From: an uncultured Granulosicoccus sp.
Lineage (GTDB): Bacteria; Pseudomonadota; Gammaproteobacteria; Granulosicoccales; Granulosicoccaceae
Assembly: GCA_947499955.1 (NCBI GenBank)
Contig: CANMQI010000034.1
Coordinates: 1-37,198 of the forward strand
Length of the DNA stretch: 37,198 bases
Direction: 5' to 3'
Below the pieces are notes generated by a model. The model searched no databases, was not told where the DNA came from, and saw only the letters and a list, made by a program, of their open reading frames with translations. Below, piece after piece: positions 25,612-32,741 of this stretch (position 1 is its first letter; every line of letters begins with the position of its first letter). A program made the position numbers and the translations under genes.

Positions 25612-26205
25612 CTACAGGGTGCCCTTTGTCGATGGCATCGTATCTGCCGCTCGCTCATCGATGGAACAGGCCATTCTCAGGGCTCTTCCAAACGCCTTGA
25701 ACAGCGTTTCAATCTTGTGATGGTCGTTGACACCACGCAGGACATCCATATGTATGGTGGCTTTCGCGTGATTGGCAAAGCCCTGAAAAAACTCGGATGT
25801 CAGATCCACATCAAAGTTGCCAACCTTGGCCCGTTTGAAATCGGCATTGAAATGCAGACCAGGGCGACCTGAAAAGTCGATGACCACCCTTGAGAGCGAT
25901 TCATCCAGAGGAACGTAAGCGTGGCCATAGCGAACGATACCCTTGCGATCGCCCAGCGCCTGCGCAAACGCATCACCTAGCGTGATACCGATATCTTCGA
26001 CGGTGTGATGGTCATCTATATGCGTATCACCCTCGCACATGATGTCCAGATCGAACAAACCATGCCGCGATATCTGATCCAGCATGTGCTCGAGAAAAGG
26101 CACGCCAGTCTGGAATTTGCCATTGCCCTGCCCATCCAGGAGCAGCTCCACTGCAATCCGGGTTTCCAGCGTACTCCGCTTTACCTGCGCTCGGCGATTG
26201 GACAC
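25612..26205 (-). CDS. hisB: Imidazoleglycerol-phosphate dehydratase, start codon inside a repeat variant
   Basis: Dehydrates imidazole glycerol phosphate. A monofunctional enzyme of 197 aa with the GVPFLEHMLDQISRHG and DDHHTVEDIGI metal-binding segments. An ATG at 26211 is possible, but it lies only 2 bases after GGGAG. The GTG at 26205 lies 8 bases after it and gives MSNRRAQVKRSTLE, which matches in length the N terminus of gammaproteobacterial HisB (such as MAERKASVERNTLE). That GTG is part of the motif variant TGGGTGTCCA (26199-26208 on the plus strand). A 7-bp hairpin CTCCCGC/GCGGGAG (26214-26233) contains the ribosome site. Confidence 0.93.
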   Translation of the reverse strand: MSNRRAQVKRSTLETRIAVELLLDGQGNGKFQTGVPFLEHMLDQISRHGLFDLDIMCEGDTHIDDHHTVEDIGITLGDAFAQALGDRKGIVRYGHAYVPLDESLSRVVIDFSGRPGLHFNADFKRAKVGNFDVDLTSEFFQGFANHAKATIHMDVLRGVNDHHKIETLFKAFGRALRMACSIDERAADTMPSTKGTL

Positions 26206-26213
26206 CCACATAT

Positions 26214-26233
26214 CTCCCGCAAAAGCGCGGGAG
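26214..26233 (-). promoter_or_regulatory. Hairpin overlapping the hisB ribosome binding site
   Basis: CTCCCGC (26214-26220) pairs with GCGGGAG (26227-26233) across a 6-nt loop. On the minus strand the GGGAG arm lies next to the hisB start, so pairing could hide it. A further variant, TTGACACCCA (26255), lies in the same gap after dtd. Confidence 0.4.
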
Positions 26234-26310
26234 CATACACCGTCCGTCCACTACTTGACACCCACAATCTGGCCAGATGTCCAGATGCTCTCCTTATTTT
26301 GGCCTCACAC

Positions 26311-26760
26311 TCATGCTGAAGGACGTGTCTCCAGCCAGAAAGTTACTGGCCCATCGTTGACCAGGGCCACCTGCATATTCGCGCCGAAAGTGCCTCTGGC
26401 CATCGTCAATGGCTCTTTCGACACCACGGACACAAGGGATTCGAACAGCTCATTTGCCTGTTGCGGTGAGGCAGCACTGGAGAATCCGGGTCTGCGTCCT
26501 TTATGGGTGTCTGCTGCCAGGGTGAACTGAGGCACCAGCAATAACTGCCCACCACTGTCGCGAATGTCCAGGTTCATCTTTCCCCGGGCATCTTCGAATA
26601 GCCGATAGCCGAGCATTTTCTCGGCAAGCTGGGTGACCGATTCATGGGTGTCTGGTCTCTGGACGCCGATGAGGGCGAGCATGCCGGCGTCGATCTGGGC
26701 GGTTACCTGATTGTCGATGGTGACGGAGGCGCGGGTTACACGCTGAATTAGAGCGATCAC
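26311..26760 (-). CDS. dtd: D-aminoacyl-tRNA deacylase
   Basis: Removes D-amino acids from mischarged tRNA. The protein is 149 aa, starting at a GTG (26760) with MIALIQRVTRASV as in the family. It has the catalytic PQFTLAADT segment and the NDGPVTFWLE Gly-cisPro motif. Two exact motif copies lie in it: 26504-26513, read as ADTHKG in the conserved AADTxKG stretch, and 26645-26654, read as PDTHES in a loop between conserved blocks. Both are in the sense register. It precedes hisB by 105 bp and may be the first gene of the his transcript. Confidence 0.95.
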   Translation of the reverse strand: MIALIQRVTRASVTIDNQVTAQIDAGMLALIGVQRPDTHESVTQLAEKMLGYRLFEDARGKMNLDIRDSGGQLLLVPQFTLAADTHKGRRPGFSSAASPQQANELFESLVSVVSKEPLTMARGTFGANMQVALVNDGPVTFWLETRPSA

Positions 26761-26790
26761 TAGATAGTTGTTTTCCGGAAACAGGACACG

Positions 26791-26851
26791 TTTTGGGGGA
26801 AAGTAGGAAAATTCCTACCCAAAAATCGGAGTTTTCCGACCCAAAAAGACG
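26791..26851. promoter_or_regulatory. Cluster of tandem palindromes upstream of dtd
   Basis: Just upstream of dtd are GTAGGAA-AA-TTCCTAC (26803-26818) and a directly repeated block, CCCAAAAA followed by a palindrome: TCGGA-GTTT-TCCGA (26826-26839), then CGGAA-C-TTCCG (26851 end). Another TTCCGGAA lies at 26774. The repeated CCCAAAAA spacers and shared CGGAA/TTCCG arms look like operator sites, though no regulator is identified. Confidence 0.45.
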
Positions 26852-26956
26852 GAACTTCCGATAGTAGTTCCACCACGATGCGCCGATAATGAATATGTGG
26901 TCAGGAACACCACACACAGGGAAGTATCACGGACGATGTATTGCAACAAGGATGTT

Positions 26957-26975
26957 CAATTCATGGGATGAATTG
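26957..26975. repeat. 8-bp inverted repeat, hairpin with 3-nt loop
   Basis: CAATTCAT-GGG-ATGAATTG at 26957-26975, in the 327-bp gap between dtd and the rhodanese gene. Function unclear; the gap holds no supported gene. Confidence 0.5.
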
Positions 26976-27019
26976 CACGTTTGATGACCACATCAACCTG
27001 AGGAGCCAGGATGGTTCAG

Positions 27020-27040
27020 CCCGGCCACCGGACGGCCGGG
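27020..27040. terminator. GC-rich hairpin downstream of the rhodanese gene
   Basis: CCCGGCC (27020-27026) / GGCCGGG (27034-27040) with a 7-nt loop. Plausible terminator for the rhodanese transcript on the minus strand, although no T-run follows in that direction. A motif variant CCGACACCCA (27075-27084) lies next to the rhodanese stop. Confidence 0.4.
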
Positions 27041-27087
27041 TGTTTGGGTCGATGCGCCAAATTGCGGCGCCGTCCCGACACCCAACG

Positions 27088-27519
27088 CTAGCACTGCTCC
27101 CACGGCAATCCTTCAAATCGCCATCCAGCGACCGTATTGCGGTGATGTTCGTCATCGAGCGGCCCTTCAAAGCCTGATTCAATCACCCTGACATCGGCCA
27201 ATCCCTCTCGCAGCAGAATCTGCGCCGCATCGTGCGATCGATTGCCACTGCGACAGATCAGCAACAGCGGCGACGAGGAACGCCCCTTGGCAGACACCTT
27301 GCCCAGCAGCGCCTTTCTGACATTGGCCACGAAATGTTCGTTCACCACCCAATCCGGTGCATCGATCCACGGCACATTCACCGCGCCCCTCGGGTGGCCG
27401 ATCATCAGAAATTCCATGTCAGAACGAACGTCAATCAGCGTCACACCGGGATCGGTCTGCATCATGGACCAGGCGTCCGTGGGAGAAATCGTGTCGATCG
27501 AATCAGCGCTATCGCTCAT
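27088..27519 (-). CDS. Rhodanese-like sulfurtransferase domain protein
   Basis: Single-domain rhodanese, 143 aa from the ATG at 27519 (an ATG at 27546 would add nine residues). The active-site loop is CRSGNRSH with Cys about residue 89, and the fold markers LIDVRSDMEF and GHPRGAVNVPW are present. The active-site loop suggests a functional persulfide-carrying enzyme, but the substrate is unknown. It is divergent from the acyltransferase gene, with an 111-bp region between the starts. It is not obviously part of the his transcript. Confidence 0.85.
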   Translation of the reverse strand: MSDSADSIDTISPTDAWSMMQTDPGVTLIDVRSDMEFLMIGHPRGAVNVPWIDAPDWVVNEHFVANVRKALLGKVSAKGRSSSPLLLICRSGNRSHDAAQILLREGLADVRVIESGFEGPLDDEHHRNTVAGWRFEGLPWEQC

Positions 27520-27630
27520 CGGGAGAGTCAGTGGCAGGTAGAACATTACCCACTGACGATTCTAACGATTTAGTTCCTGCAGTTACACAGGCTAAACTGA
27601 ACGTTCGTCATAACAGGTTTCCTGATAGCC

Positions 27631-28509
27631 GTGCAGCTTACCCGCCTTCTCGCCAGAATGCTCAGCTGGCTTCCCCTGCGAATGAATCAGGCCGTGGGCG
27701 CCTTCGTCGGATTCTGTGCCTGGCTACTCAATGGCAAGTTACGCAGAATCACCGAGATCAATCTCGACATCTGCTACCCGGATCTGAGTGAGACTCAGCG
27801 CCGCAAGCTATGCCGCGACAGTCTGATCGAAACCGGCAAGCAGCTGACCGAGTGCGCCTGGATCTGGCACCGCCCTTTCGAACAGACAGAACGCAGGATT
27901 CTCGAGATTCCCGGACAACAGCTGATGCTTGACGCTCAGGAATCCGGCAAGGGATGCCTGTTCGTATCGCCTCATCTGGGCAACTGGGAACTGTGCTCGG
28001 CACCCTTGTCGAAGGGCAAGCCCTTTACCTATTTCTATCGCAGTCCCCGTAACCCCCGGCTCGATAGCGTTCTGATTCGCTGGCGTGCTCACCTGCGCGG
28101 CCACCCCGCCTCTCTGGATGCGGCCGGCATCCGGCGTGGTCTCAAGATTCTCAAATCAGGCGGCATCGTTGGCATATTGCCGGACCAGGAGCCCGATCGT
28201 CCTAACGGTATCTTTGCACCGTTCTTCGGCAAACCGGCACTCACGATCACGCTGTTGTCCAAACTGGCCCAACGCAGTGGCGCCACGGTGCTCTACTGCG
28301 TCGCTGAACGTCTGCCCAAGGGCAAGGGCTGGCGGTTCCACATTCTGCCGGCCGATGAGGCCGTATCCGGTAGCGATGCGCTGCAGGCCGCCACAGCGCT
28401 GAACAGCGGTGTCGAACGGTGCATCGCACTCTGTCCGGAGCAGTACCTGTGGAGTTACAAGCGTTTCAACACCACCCACGACGGCGCCCCTCGCCCCTAT
28501 GCACGATAA
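27631..28509 (+). CDS. Lipid A biosynthesis acyltransferase, LpxL/HtrB-like
   Basis: Membrane-bound acyltransferase that adds a secondary acyl chain to lipid A or a relative. 292 aa from GTG 27631. The catalytic HX4E motif is HLGNWE (His 115, Glu 120). Other family segments are GCLFVSPHLGNWE, FYRSPRNPRLD, GGIVGILPDQEPDRPNGIFAPFFG and the C-terminal YLWSYKRFN. A hydrophobic N-terminal stretch (MNQAVGAFVGFCAWLL) should anchor it to the inner membrane. Which chain it adds cannot be said. The thiamine riboswitch and thiB follow on the same strand. Confidence 0.9.
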   Translation: MQLTRLLARMLSWLPLRMNQAVGAFVGFCAWLLNGKLRRITEINLDICYPDLSETQRRKLCRDSLIETGKQLTECAWIWHRPFEQTERRILEIPGQQLMLDAQESGKGCLFVSPHLGNWELCSAPLSKGKPFTYFYRSPRNPRLDSVLIRWRAHLRGHPASLDAAGIRRGLKILKSGGIVGILPDQEPDRPNGIFAPFFGKPALTITLLSKLAQRSGATVLYCVAERLPKGKGWRFHILPADEAVSGSDALQAATALNSGVERCIALCPEQYLWSYKRFNTTHDGAPRPYAR

Positions 28510-28587
28510 GCCATCCACGCACAGCCTGCTTGCAAGCAAGGGACGAATACGAGAAACTGGCATCGGCCACCAAGGCCATATGTGATG

Positions 28588-28684
28588 ACTCAACGGGGTG
28601 CCCACAAGGCTGAGAGTCCGGCTGCAATCCAGCCGGGACAACCCGCAGAACCTGAACCGGCTAGCACCGGCGTAGGGATTGAGT
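28588..28684 (+). promoter_or_regulatory. TPP riboswitch (THI element)
   Basis: Thiamine pyrophosphate-sensing aptamer upstream of thiB. P1 is formed by ACTCAA (28588-28593) and TTGAGT (28679-28684). Conserved elements include ACGGGGTGCC, GGCTGAGAG, the ACCCGCAGAACCTGAACC stretch and GGCGTAGGGA. About 50 nt separate it from the start of thiB, with no obvious terminator between, so translational control is more likely than attenuation, though I cannot prove which. TPP would be expected to lower expression of the thiamine uptake operon. Confidence 0.95.
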
Positions 28685-28733
28685 AGCAGTACCTTCGTCA
28701 GGTCATCATCTCTCGACTTTACCGTTGTCCACG

Positions 28734-29816
28734 ATGAGCATGACAAGCGTACCTACCTCTATGCGTATGAATCAGTCCACCGCACGAACCTGCCGACACC
28801 GGCTGTCTATCGCAGTGCTTGTCGGCACCACCTGCGCCATGACACTGGCAAACGCGCAAGCTGCTGACGAAACACGCAGCCTGACTGTCTACACCTATGA
28901 GTCCTTCACGGCCGAATGGGGGCCAGGCCCTGCCATCAAGACCGGCTTCGAGGAACAATGTGGCGATTGCACCATCAACTTCGTCGCTCTGGACAGCTCT
29001 GCCGGCATTCTCAATCGCGTCCAGCTCGAAGGCAAGTCAAGCCCGGCTGATGTCGTACTGGGCCTCGACACGAACCTGATGGCCATTGCCGAAGATACCG
29101 GTCTGCTGTCCAGATCCGGTGTGGATACCAGTGCACTGGAACTTCCCACCGAATGGACGTCCGACACCTTCGTGCCGTTCGACTACGGCTATTTTGCATT
29201 CGTCTACGACACCGAAGCCCTGCCCGAGCCGCCCACCAGCTTTGACGAACTCATCGACGCTTCTGAAGAGCTGAAGATCATCATTCAGGATCCGAGAACC
29301 AGCACCCCGGGCCTGGGCCTGCTGTTGTGGATGAAATCAGTCTATGGCGACAAGGCCATGGACAAGTGGCAAGCATTGCAGCCACACATCCTGACCGTCA
29401 CCAAGGGCTGGAGCGAAGCTTACTTCTCGCTGTTTCTCAATGGCGAAGCGCCGATGGTGCTGAGCTACAGCACCTCGCCGGCTTATCACATGGAAATCGA
29501 TGAAACCGATCGGTACCAGGCCGCCCCTTTCAGTGATGGGCATTATCTGCAAGTGGAAGTGGCGGCGCTGCTGAAACAATCTCCTCGACAGGAGTTGGGT
29601 CGTGAATTCCTGAACTATCTGATCAGCCCGGAAGCCCAGGCCAGCATCCCACTGGGCAATGTCATGTACCCGGTCACCGATCTGGAAGACAAACTCCCAG
29701 CCTCCTTCGACAGGTTGATAACGCCCGTAGAAACCTTGCAGTTCACCCCGGAAGACGTGCGGGATGGACGCAAGTCATGGATCAACGAATGGCTTGAAGC
29801 TTCTACCGGAAGCTGA
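28734..29816 (+). CDS. thiB: Thiamine ABC transporter, periplasmic binding protein
   Basis: Periplasmic protein that captures thiamine or its phosphates for ThiPQ. 360 aa from ATG 28734; alternative in-frame ATGs are at 28761 and 28767. A Sec signal peptide ends near ANAQA. The mature domain begins TRSLTVYTYESFTAEWGPGPAIKTGFEEQ, the ThiB pattern, and DVVLGLDTNL, FVPFDYGYFAFVYD and SYSTSPAYHME are conserved. The identity is supported by the riboswitch and the thiPQ neighbours. It ends 2 bp before thiP starts. Confidence 0.95.
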   Translation: MSMTSVPTSMRMNQSTARTCRHRLSIAVLVGTTCAMTLANAQAADETRSLTVYTYESFTAEWGPGPAIKTGFEEQCGDCTINFVALDSSAGILNRVQLEGKSSPADVVLGLDTNLMAIAEDTGLLSRSGVDTSALELPTEWTSDTFVPFDYGYFAFVYDTEALPEPPTSFDELIDASEELKIIIQDPRTSTPGLGLLLWMKSVYGDKAMDKWQALQPHILTVTKGWSEAYFSLFLNGEAPMVLSYSTSPAYHMEIDETDRYQAAPFSDGHYLQVEVAALLKQSPRQELGREFLNYLISPEAQASIPLGNVMYPVTDLEDKLPASFDRLITPVETLQFTPEDVRDGRKSWINEWLEASTGS

Positions 29817-29818
29817 TC

Positions 29819-31459
29819 ATGTCGACACGCTGGCCCTGGTGGGCCAGTGGCACAGCGGCGCTGTTGATCATTGCCGCCATGACCTTGCTGCCGCTGGCTG
29901 CCATGCTTGCACAAGCCGGCGCCATCGACTGGCAGGGCATCGCGAACAACACCTACCTGCTGCGCGTCATCCGCTTCAGTCTGTATCAGGCTCTGGCCTC
30001 GACGGTTCTGGCCTTGCTCAGCGCCATCCCCGTCGCACTGGCCCTGTCCCACAAACCCACCTTCCCCGGCCGTTCGCTGATTGTCTCATTGTTCAGTCTG
30101 TCACTGGTCATTCCTACCATCGTTGCCATCTATGGCATCGTTGCGGTATTCGGTCGAACCGGCTGGCTGAATGAATTCCTGGCACTGAGCGATATCAAAC
30201 CGCTGGCATTCTACGGGTTGCCCGGCATCCTGATCGCTCACGTGTTTTTCAACATGCCTCTGGCTGCTCGCATTCTGCTGAACTCTCTGGAGAGCATTCC
30301 TGCCGACAACTGGCGCCTGTGCCGTCAGCTCGGCATGACGCCCTGGACAATTTTTCGACACCTTGAATGGCACCGCATGAAACACCAGCTGCCAGCTCTG
30401 GCCCTGCTGATATTCACCTTGTGCTTCACCAGCTTCGCCATCGTCATGACACTCGGTGGCGGCCCTCGATCCACGACCATAGAAGTTGCCATCTATCAGG
30501 CCTTGCGTTTCGATTTCGACATTACCCTGGCGGTGTCCCTGGCCTGTGTACAGCTGCTCATCTGCCTCTCGCTGATGGCCCTCAGCACCGTACTTCGTCA
30601 CGACAACAGCATGGGGTTCGACATCTACAAGATGGGGCAGAACAGCAAGTCCGACACCGGACAGGATGATCCGCGACAGGGCCTCTGGCCTGGCACTACG
30701 TGGAACCTCATCCATGGCGGCATACTCGTCATCGGCATCGTCTTCGTCTTGTTGCCCCTGCTGGCACTGGTACTCTCCTCATTCAATGGCAAGACGCTGA
30801 GCGTGCTGCTGGACACCACTACCCTGTCGGCACTGAGCAATACGGTAGCTGTATCCCTGACGGCTGCCTGCCTGTCCGTGACCCTGGGACTCGCCCTGCT
30901 ACAGAGCACCCGTCACCTGCGCATACGACTGGCTCGGGAGCGAATGGGGCAGTGGTTACAACTCACGGGCAACATCATTCTGGTACTTCCCCCGTTGGTA
31001 TTGGGCACCGGTCTGTTTCTGCTGCTGCGCCCACTGGCAGATGTCTTTTCCATCGCTCTGATTCTGGTCATCATGATCAACAGCCTGATGGCACTACCCT
31101 TTGTCCTGCGGATTCTGGAAACACCCATGATGAACGCCGCCAGCGCGCAGGATCGACTGCTGCGCTCCCTGGGAATACAGGGTTGGAACCGCTGGCGTCA
31201 TATCGACTGGCCACAGCTGCGTAAACCGCTGGCCTTGTCTCTGGCCTTGTCCGCGACACTGTCCGCAGGCGATCTCAGCGCCATCGCCTTGTTCGGTTCC
31301 GAGCGGGTAAGGACCTTGCCACTGCTGCTGTATCAACGCATGGGCAGCTACCGGCTGGAAGAGGCTGCAGTGACTGCCGGCATCCTGCTGTTGACCTGCC
31401 TGCTGTTGTTCGCCGCCATCCAGTGGCTTATCGGAGGGAAGGAACGTGCTGGAAATTGA
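29819..31459 (+). CDS. thiP: Thiamine ABC transporter, permease
   Basis: Inner-membrane permease, 546 aa, with two fused permease halves and about twelve transmembrane segments. Each half shows an EAA-like loop, for example LCRQLGMTPWTIFRHLEW and LLRSLGIQGWNRWRHIDW. It starts with ATG 2 bp after thiB ends and overlaps thiQ by 14 bp. This is the usual thiBPQ order, here behind a TPP riboswitch. Confidence 0.95.
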   Translation: MSTRWPWWASGTAALLIIAAMTLLPLAAMLAQAGAIDWQGIANNTYLLRVIRFSLYQALASTVLALLSAIPVALALSHKPTFPGRSLIVSLFSLSLVIPTIVAIYGIVAVFGRTGWLNEFLALSDIKPLAFYGLPGILIAHVFFNMPLAARILLNSLESIPADNWRLCRQLGMTPWTIFRHLEWHRMKHQLPALALLIFTLCFTSFAIVMTLGGGPRSTTIEVAIYQALRFDFDITLAVSLACVQLLICLSLMALSTVLRHDNSMGFDIYKMGQNSKSDTGQDDPRQGLWPGTTWNLIHGGILVIGIVFVLLPLLALVLSSFNGKTLSVLLDTTTLSALSNTVAVSLTAACLSVTLGLALLQSTRHLRIRLARERMGQWLQLTGNIILVLPPLVLGTGLFLLLRPLADVFSIALILVIMINSLMALPFVLRILETPMMNAASAQDRLLRSLGIQGWNRWRHIDWPQLRKPLALSLALSATLSAGDLSAIALFGSERVRTLPLLLYQRMGSYRLEEAAVTAGILLLTCLLLFAAIQWLIGGKERAGN

Positions 31460-32084
31460 CAAGCTGACACTGTCGCTGGGACCACGTCACTGGCAGTTTG
31501 ACCTGAGTCTGAACACCCACGGCATCTATGCCTTGCTGGGGCGCAGTGGATCGGGCAAAAGCACGCTGCTCAATCTGATTGCAGGATTCATGCATCCTGA
31601 CAAGGGTGACATACGATGGCAGGGAGAATCGCTGCTGTCACTGGAACCCGCCGAACGGCCGGTCACCAGCCTGTTCCAGCAACAAAACCTGTTCAACCAT
31701 CTCACCGTGCGACAGAACGTTGGCCTGGGGATCGATCCCGGGCTGAAGCTGAGCGATAGACAGATACTGGCTATCCAGTCCGTACTGGAGGATGTCGGCC
31801 TTGCGGGGCACGAGAACAAGTTGCCAGGCAGCCTCTCCGGCGGTGAGCAACAACGCGTGGCTCTGGCCCGTTCCCTCCTACGGCGACGGCCGATCCTGCT
31901 CCTGGACGAACCCTTCAGCGCGCTGGATGCCTTGACCCGTCAGGAAATGACGGCCCTGCTGCGTCAGTTGATCGAAACCTACAAGCCCTGCGTCATCATG
32001 GTGACTCACGATGAAGACGATGCCACCGCCATGCAAGCTGAAGTGCTTCGTCTGGTGGATGGCAGGATCACGCGCGAAGGGTAG
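31446..32084 (+). CDS. thiQ: Thiamine ABC transporter, ATPase
   Basis: Powers ThiBP uptake. 212 aa, starting with GTG and overlapping thiP by 14 bp. Walker A GRSGSGKST, signature LSGGEQQRVALARSLL, Walker B ILLLDEPFSALD, and the switch His in MVTHDEDD are all present. The short length and sequence fit ThiQ rather than other importers. It completes the riboswitch-controlled operon. Confidence 0.96.
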   Translation: MLEIDKLTLSLGPRHWQFDLSLNTHGIYALLGRSGSGKSTLLNLIAGFMHPDKGDIRWQGESLLSLEPAERPVTSLFQQQNLFNHLTVRQNVGLGIDPGLKLSDRQILAIQSVLEDVGLAGHENKLPGSLSGGEQQRVALARSLLRRRPILLLDEPFSALDALTRQEMTALLRQLIETYKPCVIMVTHDEDDATAMQAEVLRLVDGRITREG

Positions 32085-32120
32085 AGCCGCCAAGGCTGGC
32101 AGCTCCACTACGTGTCATGC

Positions 32121-32172
32121 TTGATCACGACAGCGCGATCAACCGGTGCAAGCCGCAAACGCGCGGCTGCAC
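32121..32172. terminator. Two hairpins between convergent thiQ and VOC genes
   Basis: TTGATC (32121-32126) / GATCAA (32137-32142), then GTGC-A-AGCCGC (32146-32156) / GCGGCT-GCAC (32163-32172) with one bulged A. No T-run follows, but their position between converging genes suits transcription ends. Confidence 0.4.
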
Positions 32173-32220
32173 ATCACAAATCGGTATATCGTCTATCCGT
32201 AGAATTTGCGATACGCCCGA

Positions 32221-32649
32221 TCAGGCCGCGAACAATTGCGAATCATCGGCAAAGGCCTTGAATTCCAGTGCATTGCCGGAAGGGTCGAGCAGGAACATCG
32301 TGCGCTGCTCACCCACCTCCCCGGCAAAACGCACACGAGGCTTGATGACCCAGCGCGTATCCTCTCTGGATTCCAATCGTCCCTTGAGCTCGTCGAACTG
32401 TTCCAGGGTCAGTACGACACCGAAATGTGGCACCGGCACAGCATCCCCATCAACCGCATTGTTGATGGCGCCACCGGCTGTTCGAGATGTATCCAGGTGC
32501 GCCACGATCTGATGACCGTAGAGGTTGTAGTCGATCCAGTGTGTGTCTTCTCGCCCCTGCGGGCAAGCCAGCACGTCACCGTAGAAGACACGAGCGGCTT
32601 CCAGGTCATGCACGGGAAACGCCAGGTGAAACGGTCTGATTGCACTCAT
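32221..32649 (-). CDS. VOC-family (glyoxalase/dioxygenase fold) protein
   Basis: Protein of 142 aa with the vicinal-oxygen-chelate fold: IRPFHLAFPVHDLEAARVFYGDVL at the start, GHQIVAHL in the middle, and FLLDPSGNALEFKAF at the end. Typical metal ligands (His in FHLAF, His in HFGVVL, Glu in NALEF) are in place. The substrate cannot be told from sequence. The start follows AGGTAAG. It is convergent with thiQ and followed upstream by the threonine aldolase on the same strand. Confidence 0.85.
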   Translation of the reverse strand: MSAIRPFHLAFPVHDLEAARVFYGDVLACPQGREDTHWIDYNLYGHQIVAHLDTSRTAGGAINNAVDGDAVPVPHFGVVLTLEQFDELKGRLESREDTRWVIKPRVRFAGEVGEQRTMFLLDPSGNALEFKAFADDSQLFAA

Positions 32650-32741
32650 TGATTGCTTACCTTTCTATTGATTCCAATGATACTTGATCACTTGCCGGGC
32701 ACCGCCCTGACCAGGCGGCTCGACCGGCAGAATGAACAGTA

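Noticed and set aside
2759..26654. KOPS- or Chi-like polarised chromosome signal
   Set aside because: Exact copies are divided 15 to 12 between the strands within one window, without a consistent direction, and they are clustered in gaps.
28685..28733. Intrinsic terminator as the expression platform of the TPP riboswitch
   Set aside because: No GC-rich stem followed by a T-run is visible between the aptamer and thiB.
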